This document shows positions 27,934 through 36,212 of a stretch of DNA of 64,000 nt, in pieces. A model generated the notes under the pieces. That model was not told the origin of the DNA, made no database searches, and saw only the letters and a program-made list of their open reading frames with translations. The stretch is taken from positions 124,001 to 188,000 of the forward strand of contig NZ_CP043426.1 of assembly GCF_008245025.1 (NCBI RefSeq), read 5' to 3'. The DNA is from Campylobacter lari subsp. concheus (GTDB lineage Bacteria > Campylobacterota > Campylobacteria > Campylobacterales > Campylobacteraceae). The first letter of the stretch is position 1. Every line of letters starts with the position of its first letter. A program made the position numbers and the translations under genes.

Positions 27934-28968
27934 ATGAAAAAAATTTCATTATTAGTTGCATCATCATTATTAGTTGCATCAACTGCTTTTGCTAACGATA
28001 AAGCTTTACTTGATGAAGCAAAAGCAGCAGGTTTAGCACCTTTGCCAAAGGATCAAGCAGGTGTTGAAAAACTATTAAAAGAAATGGGTGTTAAAGCTAG
28101 CAAGTTTTCTAAAGAAAAAGCTAATCTTGGTAAAAAGTTATATTTTGAACCAAGACTTTCTAAAAGTGGTTTGATTTCTTGTAATACCTGTCATAACTTA
28201 GGCATGGGTGGTGCCGATGGTATAGCAGCTGCTGTAGGACACAAATGGACTGCTAATCCTCATCATTTAAATTCACCAACAGTTTATAACTCTGTTTTAA
28301 ATTCAACTCAATTTTGGGATGGTAGAGCAGGTACTTTAGCAGATCAAGCAAAAGGACCAATCGAGGCAGAACCTGAAATGGCAACACCGGCAAAATTAGC
28401 AGTAGAAAAAATTTCTTCTATGCCAGAATATGTTAAAGAATTTAAAAAAATATATGGTAGTGATGGAGTAACTTTTGATAATATAGCAGATGCTATTGCT
28501 ACATTTGAAAGAACACTTTTAACTCCATCTAAATTTGATAAATTCTTAGAAGGCGATACAAAAGCTTTAAGTAAAAAAGAAAAAGAAGGTTTAAAAACTT
28601 TCATCGATAAAGGCTGTACAGCTTGTCATACGGGAGTAAATCTAGGTGGTAGCATGCAAGCTTTCCAAGTGGCAGCTAAATATAAATTTGCAAATGTAGG
28701 TGATTTTAAAGGTGATGCAAATGGTTTAGTTAAAACTCCAACTTTAAGAAATATTGCCGAAACAGCTCCATACTTCCACAATGGTGCTATTTGGACTTTA
28801 CAAGATGCGATTAAAGAAATGGGTAGTGTGCAACTTGGTATAGAAATTTCTGACAAAGAAGCAGCTTCTATAGAAACTTTCTTGCATGCTTTAACAGGTA
28901 AAAAACCAAGCATTACTTATCCTCAACTTCCAAAAGCTACTGAAAAAACTCCAAAGCCAGAGCTTTGA
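27934..28968 (+). CDS. Di-haem cytochrome c peroxidase
   Basis: A periplasmic bacterial cytochrome c peroxidase that reduces H2O2 to water with electrons from cytochrome c. The 344 residues start with a signal peptide cleaved after AFA (about residue 20). Two c-haem attachment motifs are present: CNTCH at 83-87 and CTACH at 228-232, and the Met-ligand and Ca-site regions around WDGRAGTLADQAKGPIE and TPTLRNIAETAPYFHNGAIW are typical. It corresponds to C. jejuni Cj0358, one of two such peroxidases there. The signal peptide contains an exact six-codon tandem duplication (SLLVAS twice). Likely monocistronic. Confidence 0.94.
   Translation: MKKISLLVASSLLVASTAFANDKALLDEAKAAGLAPLPKDQAGVEKLLKEMGVKASKFSKEKANLGKKLYFEPRLSKSGLISCNTCHNLGMGGADGIAAAVGHKWTANPHHLNSPTVYNSVLNSTQFWDGRAGTLADQAKGPIEAEPEMATPAKLAVEKISSMPEYVKEFKKIYGSDGVTFDNIADAIATFERTLLTPSKFDKFLEGDTKALSKKEKEGLKTFIDKGCTACHTGVNLGGSMQAFQVAAKYKFANVGDFKGDANGLVKTPTLRNIAETAPYFHNGAIWTLQDAIKEMGSVQLGIEISDKEAASIETFLHALTGKKPSITYPQLPKATEKTPKPEL
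27946..27981 (+). repeat. 18-bp tandem duplication in a signal peptide
   Basis: TCATTATTAGTTGCATCA occurs twice in succession, giving SLLVAS-SLLVAS in the hydrophobic core of the peroxidase signal peptide. The unit is a multiple of three, so copy changes keep the frame. Confidence 0.95.
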
Positions 28969-29060
28969 TAAAATTTCCCCAAAGATATTTTTTGGGGAAT
29001 GTTGTTTTTTGTTTATTTTTTATATATAATGCATTCTTAATTTTTAATTAGGAATTAACT

Positions 29061-30407
29061 ATGAAAAATAAAATTTTATTTAGTATAATTGTATTAACAG
29101 CTATTTTATTTAGTGCGTGTGCTAATCATGCAAAAATGAACAATGAATTAGAACAAAAGTTAACTCAAAAGATATGCTCTGATGAATTTTTTACTCAAGA
29201 AATGACTAAGGTAGATAAAAAAGATGATCCAGTATATGTAGGATTAAATGCAGGTTTAATTGCAAAAAATTGTGGAGATTTTAATCTTAGTAATGAATTT
29301 TTTGATAAGGTTGAGGAATCTTATCAAGTTGATGTGGATTTAAGAAGTGGTGCCCAAAAAATTACTAAAACAACTGTAGCTACATTAATAAATGATTCTA
29401 TATTAGACTATGATGGTTCTTTATATGAAAGAATAATGGTAAATATGTATAAGGGTTTAAATTTTATGAGCGAGGGCGATTATAATAACGCAAGAGTGGA
29501 GTTTAAAAGAGCTTTATTGCGTCAAGATAGAGCGAAAGATTATTTTAAAGCCCAAATTGCTAAAAATAAAGCAGAATTAGAAAAAGCCAAAAAAGAAGAT
29601 CCAAATTTTAATAAAAATTTTAGTGAATCAACAAAACAAATAAATGCTCAATATGAAGCTTTGTTTGAAGAATTTTCAACAAGTAAAAATTTTACTAATC
29701 CTTATGCAACTTACTTAGCTTCGATTTTTTATTATATGAGTAAAGATTATACTTTAGCTAAAGATTTATTTAAAGAAATAAAAATTTTAAATCCAAAAAA
29801 TAAAGAAATTAATAAAGAGTGGAAAGCAATTAGCAATGCTAAATCAAAAAATAAATATGTTTTTATTGTTTATGAGAATGGTTTTGGTGTGATAAAGGAT
29901 GAGTTTAAATTAACTCTGCCTTTGATTTTAAATGACACTCTTACGACAACTTCTATTGCTCTACCTAAGCTAAAAAAAAGAAGTCAGTCTTTTGAGTATT
30001 TAAGTGTAAATGATACTAATACTACAAAATTAGTTGATTTAGATAATGTTGTAGCAAGCGAGTTTAAGTTCGAGCAACCATCAATAGTTACAAAAGCAAT
30101 AGTTTCAGCTATCTTAAAAACTACTATCAATGCAGCAGTAGCTAATAATGATTCAACAGGAGGTTTTTTAAGTCTTGCTAGTGGTATTATGAATGCAGCA
30201 ACAACTCAAGCTGATGTTAGATCTTGGAGAGGATTGCCACAAAGTATAGGAGTTGTTATGATTAAAAATACAGGTAAAATTATTATAAAAACTCCAAGCG
30301 ATGATGTGTTATTTGAAAGACAGATTAATCCAAAGAAAAATGTATTGGTTATAGTTCGTTCTTTTGCGCCTAGTATTGCTCCAAGTATAAATATTATAGA
30401 AAAATGA
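29061..30407 (+). CDS. COG3014-type lipoprotein, first gene of an envelope operon
   Basis: A 448-residue lipoprotein with lipobox LFSAC (Cys20). Residues about 60-265 look like helical TPR-type repeats (GLNFMSEGDYNNARVEFKRAL, shown in part), and the C-terminal part holds a glycine-rich hydrophobic stretch (NAAVANNDSTGGFLSLASG). It fits the COG3014 family of envelope proteins often found with LpoB and CsgG-like partners. Two N-glycosylation sequons of the Campylobacter type are visible, D-F-N-L-S (Asn75) and D-T-N-T-T (Asn320). First of five same-direction genes ending before rplU, equal in order to C. jejuni Cj0089-Cj0093. Function not known. Confidence 0.8.
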   Translation: MKNKILFSIIVLTAILFSACANHAKMNNELEQKLTQKICSDEFFTQEMTKVDKKDDPVYVGLNAGLIAKNCGDFNLSNEFFDKVEESYQVDVDLRSGAQKITKTTVATLINDSILDYDGSLYERIMVNMYKGLNFMSEGDYNNARVEFKRALLRQDRAKDYFKAQIAKNKAELEKAKKEDPNFNKNFSESTKQINAQYEALFEEFSTSKNFTNPYATYLASIFYYMSKDYTLAKDLFKEIKILNPKNKEINKEWKAISNAKSKNKYVFIVYENGFGVIKDEFKLTLPLILNDTLTTTSIALPKLKKRSQSFEYLSVNDTNTTKLVDLDNVVASEFKFEQPSIVTKAIVSAILKTTINAAVANNDSTGGFLSLASGIMNAATTQADVRSWRGLPQSIGVVMIKNTGKIIIKTPSDDVLFERQINPKKNVLVIVRSFAPSIAPSINIIEK

Positions 30408-30733
30408 AAAAGATAATTTTTTTATTGTTATTAAATTGTATGTTATTGGTTTCACAAGATACTTTTGATGCAAACTTTAAACATACAAATGTAAAAAGTG
30501 TAAAAGAAAGAATAAATAATGCAGGATTATTAGAAGTGCAGATTATTTTTTATAGTTCTGTTGATAAAAAACTTTCTTATAAAATAGAATGGTTTGATAA
30601 GGATGGGTTTGTTATAAAAAATACTATTGATAAAAACTATAAAAACATAAGATTGTTAGCTAAACAAGAGTATATTATACAAAATATAGCTAGTAATAAG
30701 CAGGCTAAAAAATATAAAATATATATCAAATAA
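30404..30733 (+). CDS. YcfL-like (DUF1425) exported protein
   Basis: A 109-residue small exported protein resembling YcfL/DUF1425: an N-terminal hydrophobic signal, then an all-beta domain with the phrase LSYKIEWFDKDGFVI, which matches the family's YRFEWFDxxG pattern. In enterobacteria ycfL sits directly before lpoB, as here. E. coli YcfL is a lipoprotein; here the only early Cys is in LLLNC, which is a poor lipobox, so it may be a soluble periplasmic protein. Overlaps the preceding gene by four bases. Confidence 0.72.
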   Translation: MKKIIFLLLLNCMLLVSQDTFDANFKHTNVKSVKERINNAGLLEVQIIFYSSVDKKLSYKIEWFDKDGFVIKNTIDKNYKNIRLLAKQEYIIQNIASNKQAKKYKIYIK

Positions 30734-30740
30734 AGGATGG

Positions 30741-31373
30741 ATGATGAAAAAAATTAAAATTTTAACAAGCGTAATGGCTATAGGTGTTTTATTTAGTGCG
30801 TGTATGCAACAACCTACTTATGTAGATGGAACTGCAGCAAAAGTAAAACAAGGCGATTCTTTAAGCATGGCTTTAACTGGTGAAGATTTTGACAATACAG
30901 CTAAAGAGATGTTAAATAGTTTGTTTAATTCAAGTTATGTTGTGAATAAAATAGGAAATTCAGGTAAGGCTATTGTGGCAGTTTATGATGTGATAAATGA
31001 TACAGCTTTAAGAATAGATACTAGAAATTTGACTGATTTGATGGTAGAAGAACTTATAAATTCAGGTAAATTTGCAGCTTCAGCTACTCAGGGCAATGAT
31101 AGTGCTACTCAAAATAATATGGATGATGTAATGAGTGATAAAGATGATGATAGATATGATAAAGCCACAGTATCTAAAAATCATACGCAAATTAGTGCTT
31201 CTTTGACTTTGCAGGGAAGAATTGGTCAGCAAAATATAAAATTAAGTAATGGTAAAACCCAAGTTGAATACTTTTTTGTTATGAAATTAGCTGAAAAGGG
31301 CAGCGGTTTAGTAGTATGGCAAAAAACTAATAGAATTAATAAACTAGGATCTAGTAAAACTGTAAGCTGGTAA
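30741..31373 (+). CDS. LpoB-like lipoprotein
   Basis: A 210-residue lipoprotein (lipobox LFSAC, Cys21) with the LpoB/CsgG-related fold: AIVAVYDVINDTALRIDTRNLTD in outline, LMVEELINSGKFA, then SLTLQGRIGQQN and YFFVMKLAEKGSGLVVW. In E. coli LpoB reaches through the peptidoglycan to activate PBP1B; whether it does so in Campylobacter is open. The equivalent C. jejuni lipoprotein (Cj0091) has been connected with adherence to host cells. Two ATG codons lie in tandem at 30741 and 30744, and either may start. The central segment DDVMSDKDDDRYDK is a charged insertion not typical of E. coli LpoB. Confidence 0.8.
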   Translation: MMKKIKILTSVMAIGVLFSACMQQPTYVDGTAAKVKQGDSLSMALTGEDFDNTAKEMLNSLFNSSYVVNKIGNSGKAIVAVYDVINDTALRIDTRNLTDLMVEELINSGKFAASATQGNDSATQNNMDDVMSDKDDDRYDKATVSKNHTQISASLTLQGRIGQQNIKLSNGKTQVEYFFVMKLAEKGSGLVVWQKTNRINKLGSSKTVSW

Positions 31374-31394
31374 TATAAAACAATAAGGAAAGAT

Positions 31395-32741
31395 ATGATA
31401 AAAAAAAGATTTGCTATTGGATCATTGTTGGTAGCGAGTTTTCTTTATGCTCAAGCAACTCCACAGGTTGAAATTACTCAAGAAGATATTAAAATTCAAA
31501 ATGAAATGTCAGATGCTAGCTCTAAAGATATTACTCCAAAATCTTTAGACGATTTTTTTGAAGAATTTGCAGATAATTTTGGCATAAAATATGGTATTAC
31601 AAAAGATGGAAAAACCTTTTATACGGGTAGAAGTGTAGTTGCGCTAAGCGATAGCGATCCTCAATTTGCTCAAGCTTTGCAAAATGCTTACCAAAAAGCT
31701 ATGCTTAATTTGCAGTCTGATTTTATTGAAGATGCCTTTGGAAGAATGGCAGTGAGTAAAATTCAAAATTACGAAGCTGATAATTCTACTAATGCAAAAG
31801 AATTTGAAGAACTACCAAAAGGAAGTGTTGTAGGACAAATTTTTGATAAACTGGTTCAATTAAGCGGTGCAAAATTAGATAAAGCTTTGAGGGACTTGGG
31901 TATTAATGTAGAAGGTTTAACAGAGGAAAGAAAAAAGACTTTATTAAAAGAAGAGTTTCTTAATAAAACAATTACTAGTGCAGTTGGTTCAATGAGTGGT
32001 TTAATTCCTGTACAAACTATAGTTACGCAAAGAAGAGGGCAATATGATATTGGTGTAATTGCAGTTGTTTCTAAAAAAACTCGTCAACTTGCTAAAGATA
32101 TGTCTTTAGCACGCCAAAGCAACATTAAAGGTAAAGGAAAAAATATCAACGAGTATTTACCAAAAGACACTAAAGGCTTTCTTAATGAATATGGTATTCG
32201 CTTAGTTTATGATGAAAAAGGTTCACCAGTTATTTTAAGCTATGGAAATTGGGGTTATATTGCTGATACAAATAATGCCAAGAAGACAAATATATTAGAA
32301 GATAGGGCTAAAGATACAGCTTCAACTATGGCTGATGCAGCTATAATTGAATTTATTAATACAAATTTAAGTTTAAAAGATGAAAAAACTACAGGTGAAA
32401 GTTATGAAGAAATCATCAAACAAAGCTTAAATATCAATAACAACACTACTCAAGAACAAATTCAAAATTTTACAAATATTGTAGAAAAAATCAATACAAA
32501 AATAAAAGCAAGTGCTAGTGGAAAAATCAAAGGCATAGGAACACTTAAAAGATGGAACTATACAAGCGAAAATGGTATAGAACATGTAGGTGTTGTAAGA
32601 TTTTATTCTTATGATAATGTGGCAAATATTAACGAAGCTTTAAAATCAAATTCAAACACCAGTGCCTCAAAAACTGAACCTAAAAAGTCTTCTAACATAC
32701 AAAGAAGTTCTAATGTTGTAAATGACATAGATGATTTTTAG
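31395..32741 (+). CDS. Exported LPP20/DUF6844-like protein
   Basis: A 448-residue protein with signal peptide (about 1-20, ending in LYAQA). Two similar segments resemble the LPP20/FlgP-type helix-strand unit that begins with regularly spaced alanines: residues about 70-115 (SDSDPQFAQALQNAYQKAM) and about 305-330 (RAKDTASTMADAAIIEF). The middle has GQYDIGVIAVVSKKTRQLA. The last 35 residues are Ser/Asn-rich and disordered. I would place it near DUF6844; function unknown. It is the fourth gene of the envelope operon and ends nine bases before the next gene. Confidence 0.72.
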   Translation: MIKKRFAIGSLLVASFLYAQATPQVEITQEDIKIQNEMSDASSKDITPKSLDDFFEEFADNFGIKYGITKDGKTFYTGRSVVALSDSDPQFAQALQNAYQKAMLNLQSDFIEDAFGRMAVSKIQNYEADNSTNAKEFEELPKGSVVGQIFDKLVQLSGAKLDKALRDLGINVEGLTEERKKTLLKEEFLNKTITSAVGSMSGLIPVQTIVTQRRGQYDIGVIAVVSKKTRQLAKDMSLARQSNIKGKGKNINEYLPKDTKGFLNEYGIRLVYDEKGSPVILSYGNWGYIADTNNAKKTNILEDRAKDTASTMADAAIIEFINTNLSLKDEKTTGESYEEIIKQSLNINNNTTQEQIQNFTNIVEKINTKIKASASGKIKGIGTLKRWNYTSENGIEHVGVVRFYSYDNVANINEALKSNSNTSASKTEPKKSSNIQRSSNVVNDIDDF

Positions 32742-32750
32742 GAAAAATTT

Positions 32751-33908
32751 ATGAAGATATTACAAATTTGTATTTTGATTTTATGTTTTCATTTGGGTTT
32801 ATATGCCAAAATAATTACCACAAGCACTACCAATTCAAGTATGGGCGAGGGTATAGGAGCTAGCAGAGAAGAGGCAATAAATAATGCCATAATAGAAGCT
32901 ATTGGCAAATTAAATGGTATTAATATCGACTCAACCAAGCAGTCTTTTGTCGGGGTAAATTCAAATAACAAAAAGACTAATATAGAAGATAGCTATAAAG
33001 AGCAAATTATAAAAGCTACAAAAGGCAGAGTTGATGCATATGAAATTGATAGTGTGGTTCAAGAAAACGACAAATACATAGCAAATGTAACCATTTTTAA
33101 AACTATTACTCATAAAAAATATCAAATACCAGGTTATAAGCCAGATGGTAGAAGAAGTATTACGGTATTTAATACCTCTTCTAAATACCAAGAACTTGGA
33201 AATATTTTACAGCAAAAAATTATCACAGATTTGATTCAAAGTAGGAAATTTAATGTTTTAGATAGAGATTCTAAAGGTTATTATGAAATGGAGAAATCTT
33301 TGATAAATTCATCTAATACACATAAAGATGAAATTTACAAACTTAACAATGTTTTAGCTACTGATTATATTTTGTTATTTCATGTAGGTGGAGTAGATCT
33401 TAAAACTAAAGGAAATAAAAATAAAATAGATGTTGTGCTGGATTATCGTGTGCTTTTATTTGCCACCAGACAAATTAAATTTTCAAATACTTTAACCATG
33501 TCAGCCTCTGTTAAAGGTGATTCTTTGGTGGCTAATGAAAAGTTAAGTGAAAAAATTGCAAAGAAAATTTCAGATGATATTTTAAATGCTATTTATCCTT
33601 TGAAAATTGTACAGGTTAGCAATAATGAAGTAGTATTTTCACAGACTTTGGATAGTGATGAAATTTATGAGTGTTATTCTCTGGGTGAAGTGGTAAAAGA
33701 TGCTTATACTAAAGAAAATACAGCAAGAATAGAAACAAAAAGTGGAAAGGTTCAAATTACCCGCTCAACACCAAAACTTTCATATGCTAAAATTCTTGAA
33801 GGAAGTGTTAAAAAAGATGATATCTGTAGGCCTTTAGATGATGTTAATATAGGTGTGGAAAAACAACATAGTGTAAATCCAAATGGTACAGTAAATTTAG
33901 GTTGGTAA
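32751..33908 (+). CDS. FlgT/CsgG-like periplasmic protein
   Basis: A 385-residue exported protein (signal peptide about 1-19) with three parts: an N-terminal LPP20-like unit (GIGASREEAINNAIIEAIGKL, shown in part, near 31-50), a middle CsgG/TolB-N-like unit (SITVFNTSSKYQELG, then KFNVLDRDSKG, near 141-185), and a C-terminal beta-domain with the LKIVQVSNNEVVFSQ phrase (from about 285). This order is that of FlgT, the H-ring protein of Vibrio flagella, but epsilonproteobacteria normally lack FlgT. The flagellar link is therefore only an analogy. Last gene of the envelope operon. Confidence 0.7.
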   Translation: MKILQICILILCFHLGLYAKIITTSTTNSSMGEGIGASREEAINNAIIEAIGKLNGINIDSTKQSFVGVNSNNKKTNIEDSYKEQIIKATKGRVDAYEIDSVVQENDKYIANVTIFKTITHKKYQIPGYKPDGRRSITVFNTSSKYQELGNILQQKIITDLIQSRKFNVLDRDSKGYYEMEKSLINSSNTHKDEIYKLNNVLATDYILLFHVGGVDLKTKGNKNKIDVVLDYRVLLFATRQIKFSNTLTMSASVKGDSLVANEKLSEKIAKKISDDILNAIYPLKIVQVSNNEVVFSQTLDSDEIYECYSLGEVVKDAYTKENTARIETKSGKVQITRSTPKLSYAKILEGSVKKDDICRPLDDVNIGVEKQHSVNPNGTVNLGW

Positions 33909-33935
33909 TTAACCTAAATTTAAAATTATTTTGAG

Positions 33936-33941
33936 TATAAT
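33936..33941 (+). promoter_or_regulatory. Candidate rplU promoter -10
   Basis: TATAAT flanked by TTGAG and CTCAA, a small inverted repeat around the -10. It leaves a leader of about 85 bases before rplU, long enough for ribosomal-protein feedback control, though I see no convincing structure. Confidence 0.5.
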
Positions 33942-34032
33942 CTCAAGTTTTAACCACTAAAGCTTTTTAAATTTATGTTTTATACATAATGCTTTATGGT
34001 GCTACCAAAATATTTTAAGAAAGGATAGCTGT

Positions 34033-34341
34033 ATGTATGCTATTATAAAACACAGTGGAAAGCAATACAGAGTAAGCCAAGGTGATGAGCTTAAACTAGA
34101 TCGTTTTGAAGCTGAAGTAAAATCAAGCGTAGAAGTAAGTGAAGTTCTTGCTGTATGTGATAAAGAATTAAAGGTAGGTGCGCCGTTTGTTGCGGGTGCA
34201 AAAGTTGTTTTAGAAGTGATTGCTCATGGAAAAGACAAAAAAGTTGTGATTTATAAAAAAAGACGTAGAAAAGACTCAAAATTAAAACGCGGTTTTAGAA
34301 GACAATTTACTCGCGTTAGAGTAGTAGATATTAAAGCTTAA
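34033..34341 (+). CDS. rplU: 50S ribosomal protein L21
   Basis: L21, a structural protein of the large subunit that contacts 23S rRNA near L20. The 102 residues show the family start [17 protein letters not shown] and the C-terminal signature [26 protein letters not shown] in outline. Ten bases separate it from rpmA, the normal bacterial pair. An AAGAAAGGAT ribosome site precedes the ATG. Confidence 0.98.
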   Translation: MYAIIKHSGKQYRVSQGDELKLDRFEAEVKSSVEVSEVLAVCDKELKVGAPFVAGAKVVLEVIAHGKDKKVVIYKKRRRKDSKLKRGFRRQFTRVRVVDIKA

Positions 34342-34351
34342 GGAGTAAAGA

Positions 34352-34606
34352 ATGGCACACAAGAAAGGTCAAGGTTCAACTCAGAATAATCGTGATTCTA
34401 TAGGTCGTCGTCTAGGTGTTAAAAAATTTGGTGGAGAATTTGTTCGTGCTGGTAACATCATCATTCGCCAAAGAGGAACAGCAACTCATGCAGGTAATAA
34501 CGTAGGCATGGGAAAAGATCATACAATTTTTGCTTTAATTGATGGTTTTGTAAAATTTGAAAGAAAAGATAAAAATAGAAAAAAAGTTTCTGTTTATCCT
34601 GCATAA
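34352..34606 (+). CDS. rpmA: 50S ribosomal protein L27
   Basis: L27 reaches into the peptidyl-transferase centre of the 50S subunit. The 84 residues start [16 protein letters not shown], with the mature N-terminus immediately after Met and no cleaved Firmicute-type extension, and contain [12 protein letters not shown] and [20 protein letters not shown] in outline. AAGGAG precedes the ATG. A strong terminator follows. Confidence 0.98.
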   Translation: MAHKKGQGSTQNNRDSIGRRLGVKKFGGEFVRAGNIIIRQRGTATHAGNNVGMGKDHTIFALIDGFVKFERKDKNRKKVSVYPA

Positions 34607-34610
34607 TTTT

Positions 34611-34642
34611 AAGGCTACTTTGTAGCCTTTTTCTTCTTTTTA
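34611..34642 (+). terminator. rplU-rpmA terminator
   Basis: AAGGCTAC (34611-34618) pairs with GTAGCCTT (34622-34629) around a TTT loop, followed by a T-rich tail. Textbook intrinsic terminator five bases after the rpmA stop. Confidence 0.9.
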
Positions 34643-34701
34643 ATCTTAATATATTAAAAAAAATATAATATCATTTTAAAAATTTATACTTTGGTGATTG
34701 T

Positions 34702-35745
34702 ATGTTTATAGATAATGTAAAATTAGTTTTAAGTTCAGGTAATGGTGGTAAAGGTGCTGTGAGTTTTCGCCGTGAAAAACATGTTCCGTTTGGTGGACCT
34801 GATGGTGGTGATGGCGGAAATGGTGGTGATGTGTATTTTATATGTGATAATAATACTCATACCCTAGCACACTTTAAAGGCAAAAAAGAACTTAAAGCAC
34901 AAAATGGTCAACCGGGTTTGGGTCGTAACAAAAATGGCAAAAGAGGAGAGAACTTAGAATTAATAGTTCCTCAAGGTACTCAGGTAATTGATGCACAAAG
35001 TGGGGAAGTTTTACTTGATATGCTAGTAGAAGGCCAAAAAGAACTCTTTTTAAAAGGTGGTAAAGGCGGTCTTGGTAATACTCATTTTAAAAACTCTACT
35101 AATCAGCGTCCAGATTATGCTCAACCAGGCGTGGTAGGAAAAACCTTAAGTGTACGCTTAGAATTAAAACTCATAGCAGATGTTGGGCTTGTAGGCTTTC
35201 CAAATGTAGGAAAATCCACTCTTATAAGCGTAGTGTCTAATGCAAGACCTGAAATAGCTAATTATGAATTTACTACTTTAACTCCAAAACTTGGTATGGT
35301 TGAAGTAGATGATTATAATTCTTTTGTAATGGCAGATATCCCAGGTATTATAGAAGGTGCAAGCGATGGTAGGGGTTTGGGGCTTGAGTTTTTAAGACAC
35401 ATAGAAAGAACTTCTTTTTTACTTTTTGTACTTGATCCATTAAGAGATATGAGTTTAAAAGAACAATTTTGCATTTTAAGAAAAGAATTGGAAAAATTTT
35501 CAAGCAAACTTTATGTAAGAAATTTTGGCTTAATGCTTTCAAAAAGCGATAGTGTAAATTTGGGTGAGGAATTTGCAAAAAAAATAGAAGATGATTATAA
35601 TGAACTAAAAGCTTATTTACAAAGTCAAAATAATCCACAAAGTTTTTTCATCAAGGTTTCAAGCCTTGAAAAAACAGGTTTAAAAGAGCTTAAATTTATG
35701 CTTTTAGAAGAAGTTAAAAAAATTAGAAATCAAAATAGCCTTTGA
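34702..35745 (+). CDS. obgE: Obg GTPase
   Basis: ObgE is an essential GTPase in 50S ribosome assembly and stress control. The 347 residues have the glycine-rich Obg domain ([27 protein letters not shown] in outline, residues 12-40), then the G domain with P-loop GFPNVGKST near 167, switch [12 protein letters not shown] near 213 and SKSD near 282. The C-terminal variable domain is short. It begins the run obgE-DUF6194-fmt-birA-parA-parB. Its TGA overlaps the next ATG. Confidence 0.97.
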   Translation: MFIDNVKLVLSSGNGGKGAVSFRREKHVPFGGPDGGDGGNGGDVYFICDNNTHTLAHFKGKKELKAQNGQPGLGRNKNGKRGENLELIVPQGTQVIDAQSGEVLLDMLVEGQKELFLKGGKGGLGNTHFKNSTNQRPDYAQPGVVGKTLSVRLELKLIADVGLVGFPNVGKSTLISVVSNARPEIANYEFTTLTPKLGMVEVDDYNSFVMADIPGIIEGASDGRGLGLEFLRHIERTSFLLFVLDPLRDMSLKEQFCILRKELEKFSSKLYVRNFGLMLSKSDSVNLGEEFAKKIEDDYNELKAYLQSQNNPQSFFIKVSSLEKTGLKELKFMLLEEVKKIRNQNSL

Positions 35746-36212
35746 TGAGTGAAAATTTAACTATAGATTTTATCCAAGAATATATCAAGTCTCATTTTAA
35801 AGGTTTGGTGTATAAATTTACCTATCAAGAACATAGCTTTTTTTATAATCTTGATAGGGTTTTAAAAAACGGAGTTTATTTTTGTACTATTAAAGAAAAT
35901 GATGGCATAAATGATCAAGCTTCAAATTTAAATAGAGAGGGTGTGTTTCGTCTAAGTTGCTCTCTTTGTGACCAAGATTACCAAAATCTTTTTGGACAAA
36001 AACCTAAAAAAGCTTTAAAGGGTAAGGTTGATAGTTTAAATTATGATTTTTCTATGCTTGATTTTATCATGTCTCATTCAATTTATGCTTATATGGGATA
36101 TATTTGTATCAACAACCCTTCTAGAAAAAATTTTGAAATTTTCAAAGATCATCTTGAGCTTTCATATCAAAAAGCTATAAAAACTTATCAAAAAAGGATA
36201 GTGGTATTATGA
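35745..36212 (+). CDS. DUF6194 family protein
   Basis: A 155-residue cytoplasmic protein of unknown function. Key phrases DQASNLNREGVFRLSC, then LFGQ, MLDFIMSHSIYAYMGYICI and NNPS agree with the DUF6194 family of mainly Gram-positive and scattered Gram-negative bacteria (pattern L-x-R-x-G-V-F-R-L...H-x-x-Y...W/Y...NPS), as I remember it. I chose ATG 35745, overlapping the obgE stop as TGATG; a TTG three bases earlier is less likely. It overlaps fmt by four bases. C. jejuni has proB in this position, so this is a lineage-specific difference. Confidence 0.7.
   Translation: MSENLTIDFIQEYIKSHFKGLVYKFTYQEHSFFYNLDRVLKNGVYFCTIKENDGINDQASNLNREGVFRLSCSLCDQDYQNLFGQKPKKALKGKVDSLNYDFSMLDFIMSHSIYAYMGYICINNPSRKNFEIFKDHLELSYQKAIKTYQKRIVVL

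Noticed and set aside
32751..33908. True flagellar FlgT
   Set aside because: Domain order is similar, but FlgT belongs to sheathed Vibrio-type flagella and the gene lies in an LpoB-type operon; named only as FlgT/CsgG-like.
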